From Euglena gracilis (lineage: Eukaryota > Euglenida > Euglenophyceae > Euglenales), in assembly GCA_039621445.1 (NCBI GenBank), contig CP154956.1:45055291-45119290 (forward strand): a stretch of DNA of 64,000 nt, given 5' to 3'. Below the pieces are notes generated by a model. It saw nothing but the letters and a program-made list of their open reading frames with translations, was not told the origin of the DNA and ran no database searches. Made by a program: the position numbers and the translations under genes. Positions within the stretch are counted from its first letter, which is position 1. Each line of letters begins with the position of its first letter. Shown piece after piece: positions 23,536-36,370 of the stretch.

Positions 23536-23826
23536 CGGCACGGCTCGGCACGGCTCGGCACGGCTCGGCACGGCTCGGCACGGCTCGGCACGGCTCGGCA
23601 CGGCTCGGCACGGCTCGGCACGGCTCGGCACGGCTCGGCACGGCTCGGCACGGCTCGGCACGGCTCGGCACGGCTCGGCACGGCTCGGCACGGCTCGGCA
23701 CGGCTCGGCACGGCTCGGCACGGCTCGGCACGGCTCGGCACGGCTCGGCACGGCTCGGCACGGCTCGGCACGGCTCGGCACGGCTCGGCACGGCTCGGCA
23801 CGGCTCGGCACGGCTCGGCACGGCTC
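23536..23826. repeat. Decamer tandem array (GGCACGGCTC)n
   Basis: About 29 nearly perfect 10-base units. It lies about 225 bases beyond the stop of the retrotransposon frame, on its 3' side. Because 10 is not a multiple of 3, all frames are open and give long Ala/Arg/Ser-rich artefact proteins. Confidence 0.95.
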
Positions 23827-24051
23827 GCACGTGTCTCGCGCGTGTCGTGCCCGCGCGTCGCCCGTGCGAGCGTGTCGCCCGTGTCGGCGTGCTGTTCTTG
23901 GCCGTCGGGACGGGTCACCGCGAGCCGTTGCACCCGCCTGTCACTTGTCATGTTTCACTTCGATTCTCGTTGGCCTTGCCCAGAGGGGCGTGGGCCCTGC
24001 GTTTTTTTTTTTGGGAGGGGATGGCGCTACCATCTCCTTTTGCCGGGTGTC

Positions 24052-25695
24052 TCACCTCGGGCGCATGCATTGGATGCGGATGGGGCCGACCAAGGTCCCT
24101 TCTTCCGATTGGGGCACTCTTTGCCATCCTTCCATGTCCACAGCCGCCACTGCGGTCACACCTTGTGCTTTGTTTGGAGCCGGTTGCACCTCCTGCGATG
24201 TGGTTGTCAGTGGCAGCTCATCATGTCCTCTTGCCGCTGTGGCTGCAGATAGCTGCTCCGCCACGAAAGCCATCAATGCTGACGATATTCGTTGCCATAT
24301 GTCTGCCGCCCGGTGTTGCCTTGCCCACCCTTGTTGGTCACCCAACACCTGCTTTACCAAGCGGCTGAGGAGCCCGGAGCCGAGTGGGCCCAAGCCTGAC
24401 CATGGGTGAAAGGAGAGTGGGCTGAACAACCAACCAGCCGCTTCACACACAGGCTGATTCTTTGCGATCTTCTTGCTCTCCATCGCTGCCATGTTCTTGA
24501 GGGCTGCGCTTTCGTCCCAGGACAGATCTTTTCTGAGAGGGTGGAACACAACAAGGTCGACCGCCAGTGGTCCTGAGGGATCCACTCCCTGGAGCGCAAT
24601 GTCTGCTGGACGCATCTTTCCCCCGACTGTGACTTCTGTCCTTGTGTGCACGCCATTCTCCTTCAGGACCATCGCCAGCGCATCTCGCACAGCATTGTGG
24701 CGCTGTACAAGCTTGTTTTTCTTGCAACATAGCAGATGGTCCCCAAAGGGATCCAGGGAGTCACCACACAAGGGGCATGCGGCGCCGGACGAGCCCGGCA
24801 AGATCTTGGCACCAAGCCACCATCGGATGAGCAAACGGTACTTTGATGCGGGTATTTTTGTTCCAATGCCCTTGTTCGGGACCGTTCGCAACCATGCGGT
24901 TGTGTGGGGCATTGACTGCAAGCGCAAGCGGCACTTGTCTCTTTGAGGAAGCGTGTTCTTCAAGGAATCTTTCCGGGCTTGATGCACCTTTTCCGTCCAC
25001 CACTGCTGCCTTCGATGATCGTCTTCACAATTGATGGGCAAGTTTCGCTGAGTCCATTCTTGCAGTGGCGCGAACTGCGGGCCTAGCGTGTCCTGCAACT
25101 TTGTGGCCACCATCGTGAAGTCGGAAGGCAAAGCACATGCCTCTGGCGGAAACCGCAGCAGTTGTGAGCGCTGTTGGGCACATAAGATACCCGCCATTCT
25201 GGCTGGTGCTTGGAGGACAAGGGGGTCCTTGATTCCCAGCCCTGCCATCCGGAGCGGGAGGGAGCATTGCGTCCACTGTGCATCATTGGCGGCAGGCTGC
25301 CCCAGAATGTCATCCCATGTTCTCCGGATCACTCGTGCTGCCTCTTGGAGTGGTCCTTGGAGGGCATGTGTGTGCAACGTCCGCAGAAAATGCATCACTT
25401 TGCAGGCATCAAGACAATATCGCAGCAAAATGTGCTCAAATTGCGGGTCTCCGAGGTTGCTGACGACGTGGCACGCTTCCTCTAGCTTGTCCACCATGGC
25501 TTGCATCTCGCGCTTGCAAAACGTTGCCGAAGAGGGGTGTTCAACCGGAAAGCCAAGGACCCGCAATCCGTGATCAGGTTGGGAGTTTCGTTCGCGAAGT
25601 ACGCGCTTAATGGCAAAGCCGAATAACGACCTGTCCCCAACCGCTTTTAATCTTTTGTGTTTGTATTTTTTTTTGAATGTTTCAGTGGTTTCCAA
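24052..25695 (-). CDS. Non-LTR retrotransposon polyprotein, 3' half, with PD-(D/E)XK-like nuclease
   Basis: The 547-codon frame starts at an in-frame ATG, but homology-like sequence begins near residue 41 (GLRVLGFPVEH, then LLRYCLDACKVMHFLRT and SLPLRMAGLGI). This is the thumb region after a reverse-transcriptase palm. A CCHC knuckle follows at 307-323 (CPLCGDSLDPFGDHLLC), then RHNAVRDAL, an acidic-basic stretch with RPADIAL (362-368) and AVDLVVFHPL (378-387). These fit the restriction-like endonuclease that nicks target DNA in some non-LTR elements. The catalytic palm (YADD-type) is missing, so this is a 5'-truncated copy. It has one long intact frame with no stops, so insertion was probably recent. 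Its 3' side leads to the decamer array. Confidence 0.8.
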   Translation of the reverse strand: METTETFKKKYKHKRLKAVGDRSLFGFAIKRVLRERNSQPDHGLRVLGFPVEHPSSATFCKREMQAMVDKLEEACHVVSNLGDPQFEHILLRYCLDACKVMHFLRTLHTHALQGPLQEAARVIRRTWDDILGQPAANDAQWTQCSLPLRMAGLGIKDPLVLQAPARMAGILCAQQRSQLLRFPPEACALPSDFTMVATKLQDTLGPQFAPLQEWTQRNLPINCEDDHRRQQWWTEKVHQARKDSLKNTLPQRDKCRLRLQSMPHTTAWLRTVPNKGIGTKIPASKYRLLIRWWLGAKILPGSSGAACPLCGDSLDPFGDHLLCCKKNKLVQRHNAVRDALAMVLKENGVHTRTEVTVGGKMRPADIALQGVDPSGPLAVDLVVFHPLRKDLSWDESAALKNMAAMESKKIAKNQPVCEAAGWLFSPLSFHPWSGLGPLGSGLLSRLVKQVLGDQQGWARQHRAADIWQRISSALMAFVAEQLSAATAARGHDELPLTTTSQEVQPAPNKAQGVTAVAAVDMEGWQRVPQSEEGTLVGPIRIQCMRPR

Positions 25696-25915
25696 TTGTT
25701 ATCGTGCTCAAGTTATTTGAATGATTTTTTGAGCGTTTTCAGTTTTCTCCCCAACTCCCTGAGAGTTCAGGAGCAAGATTGAAATAGAATTCCGTCAAGA
25801 CTGCTGATGACAAGGGGGGTTTTAATCACCGGGGTTGTTAAGCGGGGCAAATCCATTTTGAGAAATTCTGGATAAAGTCCAGGATTTTCCTCAATTCATT
25901 CAAGCCATTTTTAAG

Positions 25916-26336
25916 GGTACTTGTCTGTTATCGTACGACGGACCCCCCCCCTTTGGTTATGGTACGACACCCATTTTTTGGGTTGTTTTAGGGTTATTTA
26001 AAGGAACAGGGTTAGGTGCGCACATGCATGTTGCGCCACATGGCCATGTTGCGCTACACGGCCATGTTGCGCTACATGGTCATGTAGCGCTACGTGGCCG
26101 TGTAGCGCTACACGGCCATGTTGCGCTACACAGCCACGTTGCGCTACATGGCCACGTAGCGCTACATGGCCACGTAGCGCCACATGGCCTTTTAGCGCAA
26201 CATGGCCATGTAGCGCAACATGCATGTGCGCACCTAACCCAATTCCTTTAAATAACCCTAAAACAACCCAAAAAATGGGTGTCGTACCATAACCAAAAGG
26301 GGGGGGGGGTCCGTCGTACGATAACAGACAAGTACC
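25916..26336. mobile_element. Foldback (palindromic) MITE, copy 1, 8-bp target duplication
   Basis: 421 bases flanked by TTTTTAAG at 25,908-25,915 and 26,337-26,344. Each arm is about 120 bases and begins GGTACTTGTCTGTTATCG. The arms include a C-run or G-run, a GGTTATTTAAAGGAA-like block and TTAGGTGCGCACATGC. The centre is a tandem array of about 18-base TAGCGC/ATGGCC units, itself palindromic. The eight-base duplication suggests mobilisation by a hAT-like transposase. Confidence 0.9.
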
Positions 26337-26344
26337 TTTTTAAG

Positions 26345-27000
26345 CACCCCTGGGCCTGAAGGGGGACGCAAGTGCACGTGTTTCTAAGTGCTCCCTGGCC
26401 GGACACTTCGCCCTGCCGTACCTTTCGCACACAAGGAAACCCAAAGGCGGCAGACCAGCAGGGAGAAAGAAAGACAATGCCGCTGACCCTTCAGCCCCCA
26501 AAGGATTTTCCATCCTGAACTGGAGAAACAGGGCAAACAGCCAAAATTTCCCAAAGTTCATTCTAAAAAAAACCCAGGGGTTCAAACCGCCTCAAGAGAA
26601 ATCCCTTGGGTGATGAGGTGTGGGTACTCATCCAATGATGATGACACTAGGGGACGCCAGGGCTTTCAGAGACCCCACATTGACACGGGAACCCCACTCC
26701 CCTGGTCACAAGCAAGGGGCACCATGGCTAACATTGTTGGTTATGGTGAACGGAGAGTGACGCCTTGGTCATGCATTTTTTGGCCTTCATTTCAGCTCTT
26801 TTTGGTGATTTTGGTTTAATTTTGGGTTTACTGTTGGAAATTTTTCTAAGTCCTTCTTCCCTTAGGAATGTCACAAACTCAGCGCATTTTTTGCGCATTT
26901 TTTTGCGCATTTTTGCGCTTTTTTTCCGAGGGCCGTCCAGCGCATTCCCCCCCCCCCCCTGGTCAGGGTCGGGTTGGGTGGGGGTTGAGTAGTGGACAAG
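26345..27000. other. Gene-free stretch with GCGCATTTTTT repeats
   Basis: Nothing coding recognised. A tandem GCGCATTTTT array lies at 26,880-26,922. Confidence 0.45.
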
Positions 27001-27032
27001 CACCCCTAACCCTAACCCAAACCCGAACCCTG
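27001..27032 (+). repeat. Interstitial telomere-like repeats
   Basis: CCCTAACCCTAACCC followed by AAACCCGAACCC. It is short and degenerate. A similar trace is at about 44,170. Confidence 0.5.
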
Positions 27033-27184
27033 CTCCTTCAAATAACGTCATAATACCATCTTTGGGACTCAAGGAAACCGACTTGTCATTTTGGAGGTGA
27101 GGTCGACAAGTGAACAAGCACCGTTTTTCCAGAATTTTCCTACACTTTTTTAGCAGGCGTCCAGAATTCTTCCCAGCATTTATA

Positions 27185-27534
27185 GGGGGTGTCTGGGACG
27201 CGGGGGGGGGACGCGGGGGGGGACGCGGGGGGGGGACGCGGGGAAGACGCCATTTTTGGGACGGTGAAATTAGGAATTTGCTGCAAGAAAGTTTTGGCCA
27301 AATTAGGATTCTACCACAACAAATTAGGACAAACCCACCCCAAATTAGGAATCACCCACCGCAAGTTAGGAATCACCCACACCAAATTAGGAATCACCAA
27401 CCTCAAAATTGCCTGAAATTAGGAATCAGCCTCCTAAATTTGGCTGTCTCGAGAACAAAATTTTGGTTCCAAAGTGGGACGGGGGGGGACGCGGGGGGGG
27501 GGGGACGCGGGGGGGACACGGGGGAGACACCCCC
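27185..27534. mobile_element. GACGCGGGG-bounded element with AATTAGGAATC array, copy 2
   Basis: Same ends (GGGGGTGTCT and AGACACCCCC), the same seven AAATTAGGA units and the same CTGTCTCGAGAACAAA block as at 13,486-13,815, with a short insertion (TTTTGGTTCC) near the right end. Confidence 0.75.
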
Positions 27535-28284
27535 ACAGGATTTGTCCAGTATTTTCCCCAATTTTTTCCATGTGCAATTGTCTTCTTGGTCAAATTTTGG
27601 CAGCCCTCATCCATTTTCTCATCTCCTTCACAAGGTGTTTTTTTTTACCCATGGATGTGACCCAAAGAAGTTCCAGTGTGGGATCACTGAGGAGATTGAA
27701 AAAAGGTGCACTTCGTAATTCAGAGTCTGAGGTTGTTCATTCTTAATTTCAGGAGGTTTGAAGAAAAGAAAGGTGCCAGAAGAATGGAAAGGTGCTGCTT
27801 TGTTTGAAAAAAAGCTGCAGGTGTGCCCTGCACCGTCACCGTTGGGGGGGGGGGCAGAATTCCCACTGGCCCTGGAAACAGTGAGTGGCCCAGCTTAAGA
27901 GAGCCTGCATGAGGGGCGGTTGTGGGTTGCAGATCTGGAAGTGGAAATTTGTACCATTTGTGCATTTCCTGGTTTGCAGGCAACAGCCGCAGACAAGGAG
28001 AATTTGCTGAACACTGAGAATTCGAAGCACAAGAAACACAAGAAGCAGGTCTTTCTTCGTCCATCTCATCCATCAATGTGTAAAAATGGCCAGAGCAAAA
28101 ATATATATGTGAACAAAATTCCACTTATTTGACGTTGGTTCCAAATGCTCCCCTGGGGCCCCTGTCTTCTGACATTTTGTCTGCTTGTTGTGCACTATTT
28201 TCAAAGCCAAAAACCGCCATTGGGGTGGGGGGTCGGAAATTATTCTTCGTTTGATATCTCTGAAATAAGCCAATGTTTAGAGAC
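27535..28284. other. Gene-free stretch
   Basis: No exon or repeat boundary recognised. Confidence 0.4.
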
Positions 28285-28292
28285 AGAAAATC

Positions 28293-28526
28293 GGGGTACT
28301 TGTCTGTTATCGCACGACATACCCGCCCTTTTGGTTATCGCACGACACCTTATTTTTAGTCCTATGGGGTTATTTAAGGAGTAGGGTTAGGTGCGCACAG
28401 GCCATGTAGCGCAACATGGCCTGTGCGCACCAAACCCTACTCCTTAAATAACCCCATATTAACCCAAAGAAAGGGCGTCGTGCGACAACCAAAAGGGGGT
28501 ATGTCGTGCGATAACAGACAAGTACC
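28293..28526. mobile_element. Foldback MITE, copy 2, 8-bp target duplication
   Basis: 234 bases flanked by AGAAAATC at 28,285-28,292 and 28,527-28,534. The arms match copy 1 (TACTTGTCTGTTATCG, GGTTATTTAAGGAG, GGTGCGCAC), but the central array is reduced to one CATGTAGCGCAACATG unit. Confidence 0.9.
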
Positions 28527-28534
28527 AGAAAATC

Positions 28535-29154
28535 AATGCCCAAAGAAGCATTGCATCGGAAGAAAAATTGAAACATTTCAATTGAACATATCATAAATTT
28601 CAGGGGGAGCACACGTGCACACCAATTTCGGGGTAACTCTCATGAAAATGGCACGAGCCACATATATTCTTGGAATGTGAAACAATTTCCCCATCAATCT
28701 CCCATCAAGTTCATGTTTGTCATTTGTGGAGGCTGCATTTGGCCATTTGCAGTCATTTTCCGCCAATTTTTTTGTCCATTGCGCCAATTTTAATTTTTTT
28801 CACAAATTTCGAGTCAGGGCCAGGCCCATGGACGATGAGGGGGAGGGGCAATTATATCGTAAACTGAAGCCCAGAACACTGGCCCGGCCTGACACCTTCG
28901 GACTCATGCCCGAGCCGGTGTCTAGGCAAGGCTGGATTGAGGTTGAGGTATTGAGGTTGAGGTTGAGGTTGAGGTTTTCCAATCTCCATCTTTCCTCAAT
29001 GTCACCTCAGTGCCAAAATCCAAAGGAAAACGACTCAACAACAAAAAAAGATTTTAAAAAAATGTTACAAAGAGAGGCAAATTAAATGGATTTTTTCAAA
29101 AATTTGGCAATTGTTCACTTTTCTCAAGTTTCTATTCACAAATTGTGGCTGAGC
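28535..29154. other. Gene-free stretch with (TTGAGG)n
   Basis: A short TTGAGG array lies at 28,937-28,976; otherwise A/T-rich with no gene. Confidence 0.45.
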
Positions 29155-29345
29155 TGATTTCAGCCTGAAAACAGGAGGGGGCCCCCTGAACACGTTTTCA
29201 GGCTGAAATCTGGGCTCAGCCAAAATGCCTGCCCTGAAATTCGTGGTCATGAACACATTTTCAGGCTGAAATCTGGGCTCAGCCACAATTTGTGTGTAAA
29301 GAACGTGTTCAGAGCCCGCCAAATGCCTGCCCTGAAATTTGTGAT
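29155..29345 (+). repeat. Tandem repeat with TTTCAGGCTGAAATC hairpins
   Basis: Two to three units of about 75-85 bases containing TTTTCAGGCTGAAATCTGGG, CTCAGCCA and ATGCCTGCCCTGAAATT. CAGCCTGAAAAC near the start is an inverted copy of the core. Confidence 0.7.
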
Positions 29346-29509
29346 TCACGCAAGGGGTAAAAAAACGCGAAAATGTGAAATTCGGACCGAAAAAAAGATG
29401 CCCTAATGGAAAACGTGTCATTGCCACAGATGCCTTAATGGAAAACGTGTCATTGCCACTGATGGAAAACATGGTACCCCTCCCCCCATACCTAAATGCA
29501 CGGCAAATT

Positions 29510-30245
29510 TTGTGAGCACCGTGAAGCGTGGAAAAATCTGATGACCACCGCTGGCCGCCTGTTGAAAAGAGCTTTCAATCGAGGGGTAACTTGGTACCCT
29601 AACGTTGCACGAAGCCCGAGATTCGCTCCCAATCGTCGGATCGGCCAGAATCTTAGTCGAAATTTGTGGTGGTTTTGGGTGCTGCTTGGTTTAAAATGCT
29701 TGACGAACCATACACAAACGATTTTTGCCTTCGAATTGAGGACATCCGGGGTCCAGGGAGGTACAAGAATTGTGAAATTAAGATTTCCCAGTGACAAGAA
29801 ATAAGAGTACCCTCACCCCCCCCTATTTGCCCCCCCCCCTAATTGGCTAATTGGCCTCCGGGACAAGACCGGCCAATTTCGGCAAGGCCACAAAAAGGGC
29901 TCAGAAAACCTCCAAAAATGTCCGTTTCGAAAATTTTAAAATTCGCCGGATAAGGAAAAGTCATGACCAATCCAACTGTGCTCAAAAAATCGACAAATTT
30001 TGCACAGTGAAAATTTTTTGGGGTAGGGGTCCTTGAGCCCCCCCCCTAATTGGCTAATTGGGGCTCTGAAGGAGCCCGGCCATTAGCCAAACAGGGGGGG
30101 GGGGGCGTGCCTGAATTTGGTCGTCACCATTAGTCGTCTGATGAAAAGAGCTTTCGATCGAGGGGTGAGTTTGTACCTGAAAGGCTTTCACAGCCAGAGA
30201 TCCGCTCGCGATCGTCGATCGATTTGGCAAAATGCATTTTCGGAC
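29510..30245. repeat. Dispersed repeat R, copy 2, split by a poly-C element
   Basis: Unit a (29,510-29,805) and unit b (30,108-30,245) match 14,130-14,425 and 14,440-14,600. A family P element (29,810-30,105) lies between them here. Confidence 0.7.
29810..30105. mobile_element. Poly-C inverted-repeat element (family P), copy 2
   Basis: The left end is CCCTCACCCCCC then TATTTGCCCCC and TAATTGGCTAATTGG. The right end is an inverted ATTAGCCAAACAGGGG block and a G-run. Confidence 0.6.
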
Positions 30246-31139
30246 GATTTCGGACGACACGTGGAAAACATGCCATTGCCACAGATGCCCTAATGGAAAA
30301 TGTGTCATTGCATTTGGAAGCCCCCCCACCCGACCCACAACCCACCTTGCACATTCGCACTACTGAAAATGGCCAAAGAATGACATGTTTTGTAACTTTC
30401 CAGAAACTTTGGGCAAAAGAAATTTGACCCATTTGAAAAATGGTCATTTTTCCGAGAAAAAAGAGCAAACTCACATTTAGGTTGTGCCGAAGCCTGTGTT
30501 TAGACACACAGACTTGACCAAAGCCATGTTGCTTTAAACACAGCCTTAAAAATGGCTAAAAAATGTTGAAGGAAAACAAAATACCATAAGATGCTGCGTT
30601 CCAAGGGCTTTTTTTTTTGGCCGCTAGACATTTCCTTTGATTTTGCTTTATTTGCGAGATATTTTCATTGTTTTCTCCAGTCGAACATTCTTCCACTTTT
30701 GGCCTGAAATCAAGTTGGAAAGTTGGACCTGGGTGATTAATTCCCGCACCATTTTGGGGGGATTTTCTGAATGGAATGTGTATGGCACTGGCACTGCTGT
30801 GAAGCGAGTAGATGTTGCTCGCCTCTGCTCCGAAGTATGGTCCTGCTCTCCTTTTTGTGAAAGTTTTTGTGGGGGGCGAGAGGGAAGAAAAATGGTGATG
30901 CATCGCATTTTGGGTGTAGGTTGGCATTTTGGGGTTTAATATCCCAGCTGTTGTTTACGATTTAGATATTTGGCCTGGATTTTGGATATTTGGTGCCCCT
31001 GGCCTGGCCCGGCGGATTGTTTAGGGACATTATTTATTCTTTTTATTCGGTTTGCCTGGGGGTCTGGTTTTGGAGTGGGGGGTTGGATTGATTCGGTGAG
31101 ATGCCACGCGGGCCACTCCTCTCCCACTTGTCTCCACAG
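30246..31139. other. Gene-free stretch
   Basis: Contains one fragment (about 30,595-30,670) of the GTTCCAAGGGCTT/ACATTTCCTTTG unit found in the 1.2-kb repeat at 38,295 and 46,689. No exon was identified before 31,140. Confidence 0.4.
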
Positions 31140-31286
31140 CAACCGAGCGGTGCCACAGCCCGGGCCCCTTTGTCTCCGCGCCCCACAAATGCCGGCCGCA
31201 GTACCAGTGCCGCCGTGGCCATGGCCAAGATCGCCAGCATCAATGCACAGGCTGCAGCCCGGCCGTCGTTGACCCCTGCCTCGGAG
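31140..31286 (+). CDS. Possible exon, Ser/Pro/Ala-rich
   Basis: A strong acceptor (CCCACTTGTCTCCACAG) precedes 49 full codons rich in Ala, Ser, Pro and Arg (SPRPTNAGRSTSAAVAMAKI), followed by a GTGGGG donor. Phase 0 at both ends. It could be a disordered 5' part of the coiled-coil gene that follows, but no direct link is shown. Confidence 0.4.
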
Positions 31287-32003
31287 GTGGGGGCTGCCAA
31301 TGGCCCCGAGCAAAGCTTCATTTCAACCGATTCCACTATTTCCCCAACACTGACTGACATGAAAGGAAGCTTTGACAACAAGGCAATTTGCTCCTCCACA
31401 TGGAAGTCTCCAGCAAAGCTTGTTGCTGCTCCAGGCTTCTTTTTTTGCTCCTTTTCCAAAGCCTCTGCATTATGTTCAGCAGACCCCATCAAAATGATCA
31501 GAAAAACATAGCACCTGCAACTTTTGCAAATACTTGGGAATAAAGAGAGAAGGAGAATTGGAAATTGTTGTTTGCTGTGTAGTTGGATTGTTTATTGTTT
31601 ACGTTCATGCACAAAATACGAAATGTTGTTTGAATTGCAGATTGTTTTTTTTTTGGATGGGCAAGCTCACAGGGAAAAAATTTTGCTGGTTTTTCCTGTT
31701 TCTTTTCACCGCATGTCTTCCCCTGAAGAAGCCAATGACTCTCAACCTTTTTTTCTTCCTGAACAAAAACATGACCTTTTTCTTGTCTTGGAAGTGAAAA
31801 AAAAAGTATCTGGCACAAACACCCAAACACAAATTTTTGTTTGTGTTTGGGTGTTTGTGTCAGACCTCGCTTGTGAGCCAATAGAATGGACCAATCGTCT
31901 ATTTCCAAACCAGACATAGTATTTTCAAATGAAAGGGAAGTCTGCACTACTCACCCAACCTCCGGCACTCCCTCGTCCCTCTCTGCTCTTCCTTCAAGTG
32001 CAG

Positions 32004-32040
32004 ACATCTCAGTTGGAACGAAAGAGGAAGCAAGTGAGAG
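32004..32040 (+). CDS. Possible small exon of the coiled-coil gene
   Basis: A strong polypyrimidine-AG acceptor (CTTCCTTCAAGTGCAG) precedes 37 bases encoding TSQLERKRKQVR plus one base, ending at a GTACAG donor. It enters in phase 0 (as the previous exon leaves) and leaves in phase 1, which fits the acceptor at 34,335. Confidence 0.35.
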
Positions 32041-33045
32041 GTACAGTGATTTGTTTGTTTGTCTGTGTTGATGTGTGAATGTGCATATACATATGTTGTG
32101 GATTGTGTTGGAGTTTTATGGATGCATATGTGTGTGGCGTGTGTGCGGCGGGCATGTCTGTTTGTCCCGGGCACCTTGAGCCGGAGGGGACCCTGCTCCC
32201 CGGCAGCAGGAGAATGGGAAAAAACCTTGTGGGTGGTGGGAGGGGGGATTGAACCCCCCCTCCCTGCCATTCCTTTGTGCATTTTCAGATTTTACAATGT
32301 CGAACGTGTCAAGGAATTTTCCCTTGCAAACTGGAGTGATGGCGTAAAGTGGAGCCACCCCCCACCCCCACACTACCCCCACACTACCCCCCCCCACACC
32401 CCCCCACATACCCCCACACCCCCTACAGTACACACATGAATTATTTGGCATCATTTTTTTGATTTGCACGGCCTTCGGCCTTGTCCGGCGCACATGGAAT
32501 GACCCACTGAACTTAAGCATATCACTCAGTGGAGGAAGGGACCCTCCCCCAGAACCAAAATAGCAAGATCTTTTATCTGTGCAATTTGGGCCATCATCTA
32601 ATGTTTCCGGACACCCTGCAAAATTTTGTCCCTTGACCCCAAAATTTTGGCCCTCCCAACCAACAATTTGGCGTAGAGTGAGGAGGTTGGCACAAATGAA
32701 GCGGCAAAACCCAACAATTTTCAATCATTTTGTGAACTTTTTTTTAACTTTCACTCTTATTCTCTCACGTTTGTGCAACTTGGAGGCCAGGTCCTTGAAT
32801 AAAGCAACCAAAAGTGTCTTGGCATCTGATAGGGGATGCAACACGTCGACCTCGTGTCAAATTTCCCCCCTCCCAAGAAGTGTGGAGGTGTGGACCTGTG
32901 GGAGGTGGTGGGGAGGGGGTGCTTTGGACCCCCTGGTGAGGTTCGCCGTTTCCATTCACCAGCCATTGGGGGGGGGTCCTCCCTCAATGGGTTTCTTCTT
33001 CTATCTTCCAACTATGACACTGGAGCATGCCATTGCTTAAGGTCT
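32041..33045. other. Intronic or intergenic stretch, no exon recognised
   Basis: Contains a C/A-rich tract (32,355-32,425). No exon with two convincing splice sites. Confidence 0.4.
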
Positions 33046-33385
33046 GCCCTACCCCACCCCCCGGGGGGTTGACTGACTGGTTTTTTTCAGAGTGACTGAC
33101 TGGTTTTTGGCACCAGATCCCCCCTCCCCAGGTTGGGGTCAGCCAGGATTGGCCGAAAGTGGCCACCCGGTGCCAAAGGCGCCGTAAAATTTTGGTTTTT
33201 TTTTGGCCAAAATCCTTTTTTTTTCGACCATTTTGGCCAGAGTGGCCAAAGTAACCAACCCTCCCCGCGGGGGGGTGGGGGGGGTAGGAAGTGGGTCACT
33301 GGTTTTTGAAAAATGACTGACTGGTTTTTTGAAGTGGAAAGTGACCCCCCTCGGGGGGGGGGGGGTCGGTGAGCAATAGTATGCA
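33046..33385. mobile_element. Family S element (GACTGACTGG)
   Basis: Two inner GACTGACTGG motifs, C/G-run ends, and the hairpin GGTGCCAAAGGCGCC next to AAAATTTTGG at about 33,170. It ends in GTCGGTGAGCAATAGTATG. Confidence 0.6.
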
Positions 33386-34334
33386 CTGGAGGCACCAGGA
33401 GTCCGCATTTCTTAAAAAAAACAACCAAAATGGCATTTTCAGACATCTTGGGTCATTTTGTCCAGTTGAGGTATGTCAATTCTAATTCAGGGGGGGTTGG
33501 CCCCTCAAGGTGCTCAAAATTATTTCGAGGAGAAGGGAGAGGGAGGTGAGGACCCGATGCTGACAAACCAGCCTCCGATGTAAATGGTTGTGCCAAATTA
33601 TCACCAGGCCATTGCGACCAGGTACACTCTTTCTTTGGGGTCAAATATCAGGGTTGCAAGTGCCAAGATTTTTTGTGGCCAGGGGCCAACATATTTAGGG
33701 CCAAGGGCCAAATCATTTGTGCCTGGGGCCAAAGTTTTGGGTGTGCAGGCACCACTTGTGCCGTCAGCTGTAGTTCCTTCAATACCGGACTTAGAAGACA
33801 ATACTTCCTTTTCGCCATGCTTTTCTCTGTTCCAGAAATCATTGTCCGGTGATGTAATTGGTCACACGAGTTGTGTAATGTTCCCTTGCTCCACCTGTGT
33901 TCTATCACGCTGTTTTCTTGCCAGCAATTCATGTTGTAATGATGTCAGCCACAGAAATTGTTTAGGTAGGTTCAGGTCAGAGGTTTGTGCATATTAAGCA
34001 TTTCATGTTTTTCTTCGCGAGACAGCACCAGGCAGAAGCCCCGGGGAAGATTTGCGTGATATTATGTATTTATCTGTTTATGTATGTATTTATGCATCCC
34101 CACCACCCAGCTTGAAAAAGGGAGGGAAAGGTTTCCAAAGCGTGTCCGAAAACAGGAAATGCAGAATTTCGCATTGTACAAAACTGCAAGCAAGGACGTG
34201 CATTTTCTTGTCCATAAATCAATGTTATGCATGATTCTGAACGCTCTCGAAGACCTTCCTTCCCCTCATTTTGTTTGAATGTCACACTCATTTCTTGAAT
34301 TGCATGTGGCTTATTATTTGCAGGACTTCGACAG
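33386..34334. other. Intron-like stretch
   Basis: Repeated GGCCAGGGGCCAA/GGGCCAAGGGCCAA words at 33,675-33,735; no exon recognised. Confidence 0.4.

Positions 34335-36370
<2,036 letters not shown>

Noticed and set aside
23461-24409. Open frames of 130-300 codons over the decamer array (Ala/Arg/Gly/Ser-rich)
   Set aside because: All frames on both strands are open because the 10-base unit lacks stops. No domain outside the array supports them.
25998-26251. HGHVALHGHVA-type repeat proteins
   Set aside because: They are translations of the central palindromic array of a foldback element.
31101-31139. ATG at 31,101 as start of the Ser/Pro-rich frame
   Set aside because: A strong polypyrimidine-AG lies between this ATG and the codon-rich part, so an internal exon starting at 31,140 is more likely.
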